From assembly GCA_001768555.1 (NCBI GenBank), contig MEOD01000006.1, positions 1 to 51,000 on the forward strand: a DNA stretch of 51,000 nt, written 5' to 3'. The translations under genes were made by a program, and so were the position numbers. The DNA comes from Bacteroidetes bacterium GWF2_29_10 (GTDB lineage Bacteria; Bacteroidota; Bacteroidia; Bacteroidales; GWE2-29-8). Positions 27,837-36,123 of this stretch are shown piece by piece (the first letter of the stretch is position 1; each line of letters starts with the position of its first letter). The notes beneath the pieces are model-generated. The model ran no database searches and was not told the DNA's origin. It saw nothing but the letters and a program-made list of their open reading frames with translations.

Positions 27837-27903
27837 AAAGTGTTTTAGCTTTTTATTCTATCTTTGCCACCTTAATAATTATTAAATAATATTGGATAAG
27901 TAA

Positions 27904-29751
27904 ATGGACAAACAGTCAATAACAGGAATTGTATTAATCGCATTAATATTAATCGTCTTTAGTTATTTTAATAAACCTAAAGAGAACCTAAAAAATACAG
28001 AAAATTTTAAAAAAGACACTCTCGTTGTTACTCCTAACAATATAGAGAAAAAAGATACTGCAAATAAAGTTATTCAAGAAATTGAAGCCATTGAATCTGT
28101 AAATAATGTTAATGAAGGAGCTTTCTCTAACAACCTAAAAGGAGACAGCAAATCTATAATTATAGAAAACAATTTAATATCTGTAAATATTGCTTCTAAA
28201 GGAGCTATAATTAACAAGGTTAAACTAAAAAGATACAAAACATTTGAAGGTAAAGATTTGTTTTTAACAGACGAAGAAAATAATAAAACTAATCTTAAAT
28301 TTTTTGCAGAAAATAGGCTTATTGAAACAAAAAATATATTTTTTGAAACAATAAACTATACAAAAAATACCAAAACAACTAAAAGTGATTCCATTGTAAT
28401 TGGATTTAGAGCTTACGCTGATTCTTCAAAAAAATTAGGGTACATTGAATTTTTATACAAATTAAAAGAAGATGACTATACAGTCGATTTTTCGGTGAAA
28501 TTTGTTGGATTAGAAAAGATAATACCTCAAAATATTAATTACCTTACTATTGATTGGGAATCAACTCCTAATTCCTTAGAAAAAAGCCTAGATAATGAAA
28601 GGCTAACTTCTACTGTATATTATAAATACCTAAAAGATGAAGCGGACTGGCTTTCTGAAACAAATGATGATAAAGAAACTTTAAATAATAAAGTTAAATG
28701 GATTGCTTTCAAACAACACTTCTTTTCATCTGTTCTTGTTGCTAAAGATAATTTTATTAATGCTGAAATAAAAATAAATAAAATTAACAACGAAAAAACA
28801 AGACTACTAAAAGAAATGTATGCATCCATATCCATACCTTACCAACCTAACCCAAATAATGAATATCAATTTGATATGTTTTATTATTTTGGACCTAATC
28901 ACTATGGGACTTTAACTCGTTATAACCTAGAATTCGAAAAAATGATTCCTTTAGGTTGGGGGATATTAGGTTGGATTAACAGATTTGCTGTTATCCCAGT
29001 ATTTAATTTTTTAAGTTCTTTTAATATTAATTATGGTATTATTATATTAATATTTACTATTTTAGTAAAAATTATCCTATTTCCTATTGCATACAAAACG
29101 TACTTGTCTAGTGCAAAAATGAAAATATTAAAACCTGAAATAGATGAAATTAATGCTAAATTTGGAACTGAAGAACCTCTAAAAAAACAACAAGCAGTAA
29201 TGAGCTTGTACAAAAGAGCTGGCGTAAATCCTATGGCTGGATGTGTCCCTATGCTTTTACAATTCCCGATTTTAATTGCATTATTCAGATTCTTCCCTGC
29301 TTCTATAGAACTTCGACAAGAAAGCTTCCTTTGGGCTGATGACTTATCTTCTTATGATTCTATATATGATTTAGGATTTAATATTCCTTTCTATGGAGAT
29401 CATGTTAGCTTATTTACGATACTGATGACTATATCTACAATAATATACACAAAACTTAACTCAGATAGTTTTGGCTCTAATAATCAAATGCCTGGAATGA
29501 AAATAATGATGTATGCTATGCCTATAATGTTTCTTGGAATATTCAACAATTATTCATCTGGCTTAAGCTATTATTATTTCTTAGCTAATGTATTAACATT
29601 TGGACAACAATTTGCCATAAAGGGTTTTATTGATGAAGATAAACTTCATAAACAAATTCAAGAAAACAAAAAAAGACCTATAGCATCAAAAAAATCTTCT
29701 TTCCAAAAAAGATTAGAAGATATGGCTAAGAAAAAAGGATACAAAAAATAA
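27904..29751 (+). CDS. yidC: Membrane protein insertase YidC
   Basis: 615 residues. The N-terminal membrane anchor is at about residues 8-22 (GIVLIALILIVFSYF). A large periplasmic beta-sandwich domain follows to about residue 350. The conserved insertase core follows, with NYGIIILIFTILVKIILFPIAYKTY, the cytoplasmic KPEIDEINAKF hairpin, AGCVPMLLQFPILIALFRFFP and later helices. The basic tail ends MAKKKGYKK. It inserts and folds inner membrane proteins with or without Sec. A TATCTTTG box at 27859-27866 suggests an internal promoter in addition to read-through from pyrG. Confidence 0.97.
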   Translation: MDKQSITGIVLIALILIVFSYFNKPKENLKNTENFKKDTLVVTPNNIEKKDTANKVIQEIEAIESVNNVNEGAFSNNLKGDSKSIIIENNLISVNIASKGAIINKVKLKRYKTFEGKDLFLTDEENNKTNLKFFAENRLIETKNIFFETINYTKNTKTTKSDSIVIGFRAYADSSKKLGYIEFLYKLKEDDYTVDFSVKFVGLEKIIPQNINYLTIDWESTPNSLEKSLDNERLTSTVYYKYLKDEADWLSETNDDKETLNNKVKWIAFKQHFFSSVLVAKDNFINAEIKINKINNEKTRLLKEMYASISIPYQPNPNNEYQFDMFYYFGPNHYGTLTRYNLEFEKMIPLGWGILGWINRFAVIPVFNFLSSFNINYGIIILIFTILVKIILFPIAYKTYLSSAKMKILKPEIDEINAKFGTEEPLKKQQAVMSLYKRAGVNPMAGCVPMLLQFPILIALFRFFPASIELRQESFLWADDLSSYDSIYDLGFNIPFYGDHVSLFTILMTISTIIYTKLNSDSFGSNNQMPGMKIMMYAMPIMFLGIFNNYSSGLSYYYFLANVLTFGQQFAIKGFIDEDKLHKQIQENKKRPIASKKSSFQKRLEDMAKKKGYKK

Positions 29752-30755
29752 TGAATAAAACTCAATTATTTAAATCTTATATATCAAAACGAAAATTACC
29801 ACTTAATTACAATGAAAGTGACAAATTTAATTTTGAAGTAGAATTTGAAAAAATTATTGAGCCTTCTTTTATTTATCATTTCTCAAACGCTTACATAACT
29901 TATGAGGGAATTGTTATTTATAATTATAAAATTGTACAAGAAAGCCTTTATCATCAATCTGCTAAGTCAAAATATGGGTTAAAATACATTTTAAAATCAT
30001 TAATAAAAAACAAAATAACCAAAATTGACAAAAATGTAGCTGTTATTTTTAATGAGTGGGGCACTGGATATGGACATTGGATGACAGAATCACTCCCTAG
30101 ACTGATATCTATCAATAATATTGAGAATTTATATATTATATTACCCGAGAATGTACTTCCTTCAATCATTGATTCATTAAAACCATTCAATATAAAAAAC
30201 ATCATTTACATAAACAAACACACAACAATTAAAGCTGAAAAAATTATTATGCCAACTTTAATTGCTCAAACAGGCAATTATAATGAAGAATCAATACAAT
30301 CATTAAGAAGTATTTTTAGAAATTATTATAGTAATAAAATTAATAACTCTAATCAACGAATTTATTTAAGTCGAAATAAAGCTAAAAAAAGAAAAATTAC
30401 TAATGAAAACGAGTTAATAAATTTACTCATTCAATTTGATTTTAATATAGTATACGTAGAAGATTTATCTTTTGAACAACAAGTCGAAATTTTTATAAAT
30501 ACACAATATCTCGTGAGTATTCACGGAGCTACCCTCGCTAATATGATTTTTATGAATCATAACACAAATATAATTGAAATTAGAAATAAATTAGACAAAA
30601 GAAGCTTATGCTACTATTCTTTAGCATCAGCTATTGATATTAATTATTATTATATATTTGCTCATCCAAATAATCCTAGATTAAAAAACAACTCTGACCT
30701 TACAATTGAAATCCCTAACTTCAAAGCAATGTTGGACAAAATATTTAAAGCATAA
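29751..30755 (+). CDS. Glycosyltransferase family 61 protein
   Basis: 334 residues. NEWGTGYGHWMTESLPRL near residue 101 and the C-terminal LVSIHGATLANMIFMNHNTNIIEI are characteristic of GT61 (DUF563) glycosyltransferases, which transfer pentoses or GlcNAc in plants and animals. Bacterial members lie in capsule or LPS loci. RIYLSRNKAKKRKITNE in the middle also fits. The ATG shares one base with the yidC stop codon (TAATG), so translation is coupled. The acceptor is unknown, and no other glycosyltransferases are nearby. A strong terminator follows 5 bp after the stop codon. Confidence 0.88.
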   Translation: MNKTQLFKSYISKRKLPLNYNESDKFNFEVEFEKIIEPSFIYHFSNAYITYEGIVIYNYKIVQESLYHQSAKSKYGLKYILKSLIKNKITKIDKNVAVIFNEWGTGYGHWMTESLPRLISINNIENLYIILPENVLPSIIDSLKPFNIKNIIYINKHTTIKAEKIIMPTLIAQTGNYNEESIQSLRSIFRNYYSNKINNSNQRIYLSRNKAKKRKITNENELINLLIQFDFNIVYVEDLSFEQQVEIFINTQYLVSIHGATLANMIFMNHNTNIIEIRNKLDKRSLCYYSLASAIDINYYYIFAHPNNPRLKNNSDLTIEIPNFKAMLDKIFKA

Positions 30756-30759
30756 AAAT

Positions 30760-30800
30760 AATAAAGCCTCATTAATTTTCATAATTAATGAGGCTTTATT
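30760..30800. terminator. Bidirectional terminator
   Basis: AATAAAGCCTCATTAAT (30760-30776) pairs perfectly with ATTAATGAGGCTTTATT (30784-30800) across a 7-base loop. It lies between the GT61 gene and the converging response regulator gene and can end both transcripts. Confidence 0.85.
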
Positions 30801-30829
30801 TATAATAAAAAAACAAAATGAAAAATATT

Positions 30830-31477
30830 TTAACCTATTTTCATAAAATCATTTCTTATAGCATATAAAACAATATCTGCTGTAGTTTTTGCATTAAGCT
30901 TCCTTTTGATATTTGTTCTATGTGTATCTACAGTTCTTGTACTAATAAAAAGTTTTTCTGCTATTTGGCTATTTTTGTAACCATTTGCTATTCCTACCAA
31001 TATTTGTATCTCTCTTTTTGATAATTTAACATCTGGATATTTTGGCTTAGAATCCTCTCGTGTTTTCCCAAAATTGTTAATCAATGTTTCTGCTATAGCT
31101 TGACTAAAATACTTGTCCCCTTTTAAAATACTTCTTATTGCCTTTATCAAATCTTCTTGTGAAGAATTTTTATGAATATAGCCATTAGCGCCTGCTTCTA
31201 TAGCACTAATTATGTTCTCATAATCATCATGCATAGAAAGAACTATAATTTTTATATTATCTGGAAGTTTTGCTATTAATTCTAATCCATCAACCTTTGG
31301 CATTGTTATATCGGTTATAACAACATCAGGCTTTAAACTATCAACCATTTCTAATACTTCTTCACCATTCGCGGCTTCACCAACTATTTCCATATCACTT
31401 TGGCTACTTATAAAAGTTTTAATAACATCTCTGATCATTCTATGATCGTCTGCGATGATAATCCTTATATTTCCCAT
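30830..31477 (-). CDS. NarL/FixJ-family response regulator
   Basis: 215 residues. The receiver domain (about 1-120) has the acidic pair D10-D11, the phospho-acceptor D56 (VVITDITMP) and K103 (YIHKNSS). The LuxR-type helix-turn-helix (about 148-212) reads LSKREIQILVGIANGYKNSQIAEKLFIS and then TRTVDTHRTNIKRKL. It should bind DNA when phosphorylated. No sensor kinase is adjacent, so it is an orphan whose partner must be elsewhere. The upstream region has TATATTTG on the minus strand at 31554-31547 as a possible -7 box. Confidence 0.93.
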   Translation of the reverse strand: MGNIRIIIADDHRMIRDVIKTFISSQSDMEIVGEAANGEEVLEMVDSLKPDVVITDITMPKVDGLELIAKLPDNIKIIVLSMHDDYENIISAIEAGANGYIHKNSSQEDLIKAIRSILKGDKYFSQAIAETLINNFGKTREDSKPKYPDVKLSKREIQILVGIANGYKNSQIAEKLFISTRTVDTHRTNIKRKLNAKTTADIVLYAIRNDFMKIG

Positions 31478-31630
31478 GTCTTATACATTTTTTTAGTTAA
31501 TAAATAGAATTAACTATTTTTCGTAAAAGTAATTTTTTTTTCAATGCAAATATAATATTTTTTTTACAAAAAAAAACATTTAGTGATATTTTAAAATAAT
31601 ATTGATAAAAGATAAGGATATTGATAAAAA

Positions 31631-31684
31631 AAAAAGCTAAGAATAAACATTCTTTAAATAAAGAATTATTCCTAGCTTTTTTTA
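31631..31684 (-). terminator. Terminator of rpmI-rplT
   Basis: AAGCTAAGAATAA (31634-31646) pairs with TTATTCCTAGCTT (31666-31678) with one mismatch in 13. The loop holds a further ATTCTTT/AAAGAAT pairing. On the minus strand a run of T follows. It lies about 70 bases past the rplT stop. Confidence 0.8.
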
Positions 31685-31745
31685 TTTATTTTTTATATTT
31701 TCTATCTACAGATATTTATTATAAATATTCTTAATATAAAAATAC

Positions 31746-32093
31746 TTATTTTTTAACAAATTCTGCAATTTTAGCAAATAACTCAGGGTTATTCAATGCT
31801 AAATCTGCTAAAACTTTCCTATTAATAGATACATTACTAGAATGTAAATTGCCTATAAATTTTGAATAAGACATACCATAATTCCTAATCACTGCATTTA
31901 TTCTTGCAATCCATAATGTTCTGAAATTACCCTTCTTATCTTTTCTATCAACGTAAGCATAACACAACCCTTTTTCATAAGCATTCTTTGCTACTGTCCA
32001 TACATTTTTTCTTCTAAGAAAATAACCTTTAGTTTGTTTTAAAACTTTTTTTCTTCTTGCTCTAGATGCTACCGCATTTACTGACCTTGGCAT
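31746..32093 (-). CDS. rplT: 50S ribosomal protein L20
   Basis: 115 residues, normal for L20. It begins [20 protein letters not shown] and contains [37 protein letters not shown] and [16 protein letters not shown], all family signatures. L20 binds 23S rRNA early in 50S assembly and represses its own operon in other bacteria. It follows rpmI by 80 bp, an unusually wide gap for this pair. Confidence 0.98.
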   Translation of the reverse strand: MPRSVNAVASRARRKKVLKQTKGYFLRRKNVWTVAKNAYEKGLCYAYVDRKDKKGNFRTLWIARINAVIRNYGMSYSKFIGNLHSSNVSINRKVLADLALNNPELFAKIAEFVKK

Positions 32094-32173
32094 ATATTTT
32101 TTTGTTTAAAGATATTTAGCGTTCAAATAAATGACTCTTTTTGCTAAATAATCGGTTAATAAATTTTTAATTA

Positions 32174-32368
32174 TTAAAGAACAAGCATTTTTTTAATTCT
32201 TGATTCATCTGTACTATGTGCTACAGTTGAATGAGTTAAATTTCTTTTTCTCTTCTTTGATTTTTTGGTAAGAATATGACTCTTAAAAGCATGTTTCATT
32301 TTAACCTTACCTTTAGATGTTAGAGAAAATCTCTTTTTAGCACCTGACTTTGTTTTCATTTTTGGCAT
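32174..32368 (-). CDS. rpmI: 50S ribosomal protein L35
   Basis: 64 residues, normal for L35. It begins [20 protein letters not shown] and ends with the [10 protein letters not shown] tail, all very basic. The usual upstream partner infC is absent: the next gene upstream is a GT5-like protein on the same strand, with its own strong terminator between. A good promoter lies at 32401-32430, only about 33 bases before the ATG. Confidence 0.97.
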   Translation of the reverse strand: MPKMKTKSGAKKRFSLTSKGKVKMKHAFKSHILTKKSKKRKRNLTHSTVAHSTDESRIKKMLVL

Positions 32369-32400
32369 ACACTATTTCCTCATTTTTTTAAATTGGACTG

Positions 32401-32430
32401 CAAAATTAATTATTTTTTATTAATAAACAA
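32401..32430 (-). promoter_or_regulatory. Bacteroidota-type promoter of rpmI-rplT
   Basis: On the minus strand TTG (32430-32428) is followed after exactly 19 bases by TAATTTTG (32408-32401). The leader to rpmI is about 30 bases, too short for a large autoregulatory structure. Confidence 0.75.
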
Positions 32431-32551
32431 GTTCTAAAAAATTATTTTCTAAAAAATTGTTTTGTCGTTGTTATTATTCAAAATTTTCCATTAAAACTAA
32501 TCTTACTTCTAGTTGTAAATCAATAATTATTAATTAAAAAAAATGACTAAT

Positions 32552-32603
32552 AAATAATAAAACCTTATAAGAATTTTAAGACACTTATAAGGTTTTATTA
32601 TTT
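32552..32603 (-). terminator. Strong terminator of the GT5-like gene
   Basis: A perfect 20-bp stem formed by 32552-32571 and 32584-32603 with a 12-base loop, 28 bases after the stop codon. On the minus strand it is followed by TCATTTTTTTTAA. Confidence 0.88.
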
Positions 32604-32631
32604 ATGAACTTAAAAAGTAAGTAGCTAAACT

Positions 32632-33465
32632 TTATACAGCAACAGATGCGTTAACTAATATTTCATCATAAAATTCCGAATATGCTTCAATATAATCTTC
32701 TTCTGAATGAAGATCAAGAACAGGCTTAGTTGACCTAATAGAGTCAATATATTCCATTAATTCAGGATTAATATTTGGCGAACCAATTGTAATAGCATCA
32801 GCATAATCAATAGCGGCTTTATTTATACTAATAAAATCAGTGTTTTTATATTTATCTAAATCTTGTTTGCGAATACCATCCATTTTTAGTTTTGCTTCAA
32901 CATCTTTGTTAAAACAACCACAATAATCATCGTCATATACTGTATATATGACCTTAGTATCAGAGAAAAACGGATTATCTCTTAATACTCCCTTTAAATA
33001 AAGAGGTAGTAAACTTGCTATAAAACCATTGGCATGAATTATATCTGGCATCCATTGTAATTTTTTTACAGTTTCTATAATTCCTCTGCAAAAAAAGATT
33101 GTTCGTTCATCATTATCAGTGAAGGCAATATTTTTGTCATCAACCATTATGAATTTTTTACTACTAAAGTAGTCGTCATTGTCAATGAAGTAAACTTGCA
33201 TTCTCGCAGACTGGATAGATGCTACTTTTATTATTAGTGGATGATCAGTGTCATCAATAATAAGATTCATCCCAGAAAGTCTAATAACTTCATGTAATTG
33301 ATTACGCCTTTCATTTATACAGCCATACCTTGGCATGAATGTACGAATTTCTTTTCCTCGTTCTTGTATTCCTTGTGGTAAAAAACGTCCAACTTTAGAC
33401 ATTTGAGTTTCTTTAAGGTAAGGATATATTTCCTGAAAAGCAAATAAAATTTTTGGTTTTTCCAT
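32632..33465 (-). CDS. GT5-like glycogen/starch synthase N-terminal domain protein
   Basis: 277 residues. It resembles the N-terminal half of glycogen synthase: EIYPYLKETQMSKVGRFLPQGIQERGKEIRTFMPRYG, then WMPDIIHANGFIASLLPLYLKG, with a DADAI-like YADAITIGSP further on. The C-terminal half, which holds the nucleotide-sugar site of GT-B enzymes, is absent, and the KxGGL motif has become MSKVG. Short proteins of this kind, divergent from panC, are usual in Bacteroidota. Whether they synthesise glycan is unclear. A TAACTTTG -7 box lies at 33505-33498. Confidence 0.8.
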   Translation of the reverse strand: MEKPKILFAFQEIYPYLKETQMSKVGRFLPQGIQERGKEIRTFMPRYGCINERRNQLHEVIRLSGMNLIIDDTDHPLIIKVASIQSARMQVYFIDNDDYFSSKKFIMVDDKNIAFTDNDERTIFFCRGIIETVKKLQWMPDIIHANGFIASLLPLYLKGVLRDNPFFSDTKVIYTVYDDDYCGCFNKDVEAKLKMDGIRKQDLDKYKNTDFISINKAAIDYADAITIGSPNINPELMEYIDSIRSTKPVLDLHSEEDYIEAYSEFYDEILVNASVAV

Positions 33466-33616
33466 TATTTATTATTTGAGAGTTTTCTAATTAAATACAA
33501 AGTTACAAAAAAATAACGAATTTTTAATTATTTTTTTTTATTTTTTTTCATAATTTTATGATTTCTTCTTTTAAAATATACTTTTGTAAGTTTTTTTTAC
33601 CTTTAAAAATATTGTG

Positions 33617-34468
33617 ATGAAAATAATAAAAGAGAGAAAGATACTGCAATTGGAGTTGAATAATATACAAAAAGATGATTCTAATTCTGTAGGTTTTATT
33701 CCCACTATGGGAGCACTACACAAGGGACACATATCACTTTTAGAAAAAGCAAAAACTCAAAATAAAATTAACATTGTTTCAATTTTTGTAAATCCTACTC
33801 AATTTAATAACTCTAATGATTTGGTTAATTATCCAAGAACAATAGAAGAAGATATTGATAAGCTAGAAAAAGCAGGATGTGATATAGCATTTATCCCAGA
33901 AGCAAAAGATGTATATCAAGAAAATACAATAATAAAAGATGATTTTAATTTTGGACATATAGAAAACGTAATGGAGGGAAAATATAGAAAAGGTCATTTT
34001 AGAGGAGTTGCAATGGTCGTTAATATATTTTTTGAATTAATTAAACCTAATAGAGCATATTTTGGAATGAAAGATTACCAACAATTGCTAATAATAAAGT
34101 CATTGGCGCACGAATTTCATCCAAATATAGAAATAATACCTTGCAATATATTTAGAGAAAATGATGGCTTAGCAATGAGTTCTAGAAATACATTACTTAC
34201 AAACGTGCAAAGGGAAAAGGCGCCTTTGATTTATGAGATATTGAAAAAAGCAAAAAATAAATTTAAGGGAATTGAAATAGATGAATTAAAGGAATGGGTA
34301 AATAAAGAATTTAAAAAAGATGCTGATTTTAATTTGGAGTACTTTGAAATAGCTGATTCTGATAATTTAATTTTGGCTGAAAATAAACACACGCATAAAT
34401 CGCTAATTGCGTTTGTTGCTGTAAACTTGGGAAAAATAAGACTAATTGATAACATCCCTATTAATTAA
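33617..34468 (+). CDS. panC: Pantothenate synthetase
   Basis: 283 residues from the ATG at 33617; a GTG one codon earlier is possible. The ATP-binding VGFIPTMGALHKGHISLLEKA, NPTQFNN, YFGMKDYQQL and GLAMSSRN motifs are all present. It condenses pantoate and beta-alanine to pantothenate, the precursor of coenzyme A, whose later step CoaD is also encoded in this window. panD and panB are not adjacent. A TACTTTTG -7 box lies at 33579-33586. Confidence 0.97.
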   Translation: MKIIKERKILQLELNNIQKDDSNSVGFIPTMGALHKGHISLLEKAKTQNKINIVSIFVNPTQFNNSNDLVNYPRTIEEDIDKLEKAGCDIAFIPEAKDVYQENTIIKDDFNFGHIENVMEGKYRKGHFRGVAMVVNIFFELIKPNRAYFGMKDYQQLLIIKSLAHEFHPNIEIIPCNIFRENDGLAMSSRNTLLTNVQREKAPLIYEILKKAKNKFKGIEIDELKEWVNKEFKKDADFNLEYFEIADSDNLILAENKHTHKSLIAFVAVNLGKIRLIDNIPIN

Positions 34469-34529
34469 CAATAGATATACAATATACTATTTACCAAAAT
34501 ATTAAAAGTCATAAAAACAACAAAATAAT

Positions 34530-35339
34530 TTGAAAAATAATAAAAAAAAAATATTATTATTTATTTTACTAACGTTTTTTTTAGGTGTTAGCTTTGCTCA
34601 AAAAAAATTAGAAAGTATAAAAAACAATTCTTTTAAGATTGGGGAATATTTAAAATATAAAGTTTATTACCAATCATTATTGACAGGTAAGGTTACTGCG
34701 GGTGAAGCAACAATTGAAATAAAAGAATCCTCTAAGACTTTTCAAGGAAGAAAGGCTTATCATGTGATCGGAACTGGTTATACTAAGGGTTTTTTTAATC
34801 TATTTTTTAAGGTAATTGACAAATATGAAAGCTATATTGACCAAGACGCACTTGTCCCTTGGTTGTTTGTTAGAAGAGTAAATGAAGGTGGTTATAAAAT
34901 TAGTCAAGATGTATATTTTGACAGATTTAAAAACATAGCACAAGATTTAATAAAAAAGAAAAATTATGATGTACCTAATGATATTCAAGATTTGTTATCT
35001 GCATATTATTATGCAAGGTTAACTGACTCCTCAAAACTAAAGCAAGGGGATACTATTTCAATAAATACTCTTATTGATTTTAAAGTGTTTCCTTTAAAAC
35101 TTCGCTACATAGGGAAAGTTATATTAAAAACAGAATTGGGACGCGTTAATTGCATGAAATTTTACCCTATACTTCAAGTAGACAAAGTATTTAGCGATGA
35201 AGATGCTATGGTTATATATTTTTCTGACGATCAAAATCATTTACCTATAATGCTTGAAGCACAAATACTTGTTGGTAGTGTAAAAATGGAATTAATAAAA
35301 TATTCAAACACAGTAATGCCTCTAAATATAAAAAAATAA
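34530..35339 (+). CDS. Secreted DUF3108-family protein
   Basis: 269 residues beginning with a TTG codon. The reading frame has a stop at 34512 and no upstream ATG, and the signal peptide (about 1-23, ILLFILLTFFLGVSFAQ) begins right after the TTG. Mature motifs include FKIGEYLKYKVYYQSLLTGKVTAGEA, KGFFNLFFKVIDKYESYID and a C-terminal YFSDDQNHLPIMLEA, the DUF3108 pattern. The protein is probably periplasmic; its function is unknown. It follows panC by 61 bp on the same strand. Confidence 0.83.
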   Translation: MKNNKKKILLFILLTFFLGVSFAQKKLESIKNNSFKIGEYLKYKVYYQSLLTGKVTAGEATIEIKESSKTFQGRKAYHVIGTGYTKGFFNLFFKVIDKYESYIDQDALVPWLFVRRVNEGGYKISQDVYFDRFKNIAQDLIKKKNYDVPNDIQDLLSAYYYARLTDSSKLKQGDTISINTLIDFKVFPLKLRYIGKVILKTELGRVNCMKFYPILQVDKVFSDEDAMVIYFSDDQNHLPIMLEAQILVGSVKMELIKYSNTVMPLNIKK

Positions 35340-35406
35340 CATCATACGTTATTTTAGAAGAAACAAGCTGTAGTGTTTTTTTATATTTCTCTATCTTATT
35401 AAAATC

Positions 35407-36123
35407 TTAAAAATTATCATCATTATAATTTGAACTAATTTCTAAATCTATTTTATTTTGTAGTATAATGATAGAAGAATATATTTCAGCTATCCATAGA
35501 GCAAATAATAACCATCCAATAATAGCGGGATAAAATATTAATCTTAAATTAGAGGACATTCCATTAGCGAATACTATGGGTATACCTGTACTTCCTGGAT
35601 GTATAGATTCTCCTCCAATACGAGGGTACACAATTATAAAGATAATGATAATTATAAAACAAATAATATTATAAACAGATGCTACAAGTTGCTTTTGCAT
35701 CTCATTTTTGATATTTGCTCTTATTATAAAATATACTACATAAGAGAAAATACTAATAACAGCTCCATTTAATTTAGCATCATTTAACCAAAAAACACCC
35801 CATGTAAATTTTGCCCAAATCATTCCTGTAATAATACCTATTAACCCAAATAATAAGCCCGCTTTAGCCGCAGAATAAGAAATGATATCATAATTATTTT
35901 CTATATTGCTTTTTGAATCAAAAGCTACAATCAATTTAATTGCATAAATAAAAGATGTTATAAATAGAGTAAACATGGCAATCCACATATTTACATGAAA
36001 AAATAAATTACGTATAGTTTGCTTAATAACTGGTATATCAGGAACACTAATATTAAGACCTGCTAATATGCTATAAGATATTAATACAATTGATAATATT
36101 TTTAAATATTTACTAATTTTCAT
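35407..36123 (-). CDS. ccmC: CcmC/CcsA-like heme-handling membrane protein
   Basis: 238 residues with six or more membrane segments. Two histidines suited to heme ligation are present, H43 (LFFHVNMW) and H175 (GESIHPGS). The tryptophan-rich periplasmic loop is recognisable as WAKFTWGVFWLNDAKLNG at 103-120, but the usual WGxWWxWD core has become WGVFWLND (residues 108-115). CcmC moves heme to CcmE for cytochrome c maturation. Here ccmB, ccmE and ccmF are not adjacent. It overlaps the end of aroA by 11 bp, which suggests translational coupling in the hemerythrin-MBL-aroA operon. Confidence 0.82.
   Translation of the reverse strand: MKISKYLKILSIVLISYSILAGLNISVPDIPVIKQTIRNLFFHVNMWIAMFTLFITSFIYAIKLIVAFDSKSNIENNYDIISYSAAKAGLLFGLIGIITGMIWAKFTWGVFWLNDAKLNGAVISIFSYVVYFIIRANIKNEMQKQLVASVYNIICFIIIIIFIIVYPRIGGESIHPGSTGIPIVFANGMSSNLRLIFYPAIIGWLLFALWIAEIYSSIIILQNKIDLEISSNYNDDNF

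Noticed and set aside
32632-33465. Broken glycogen synthase pseudogene
   Set aside because: The frame is intact, ends cleanly before a strong terminator and matches the known short form in Bacteroidota, so it is a genuine short protein.
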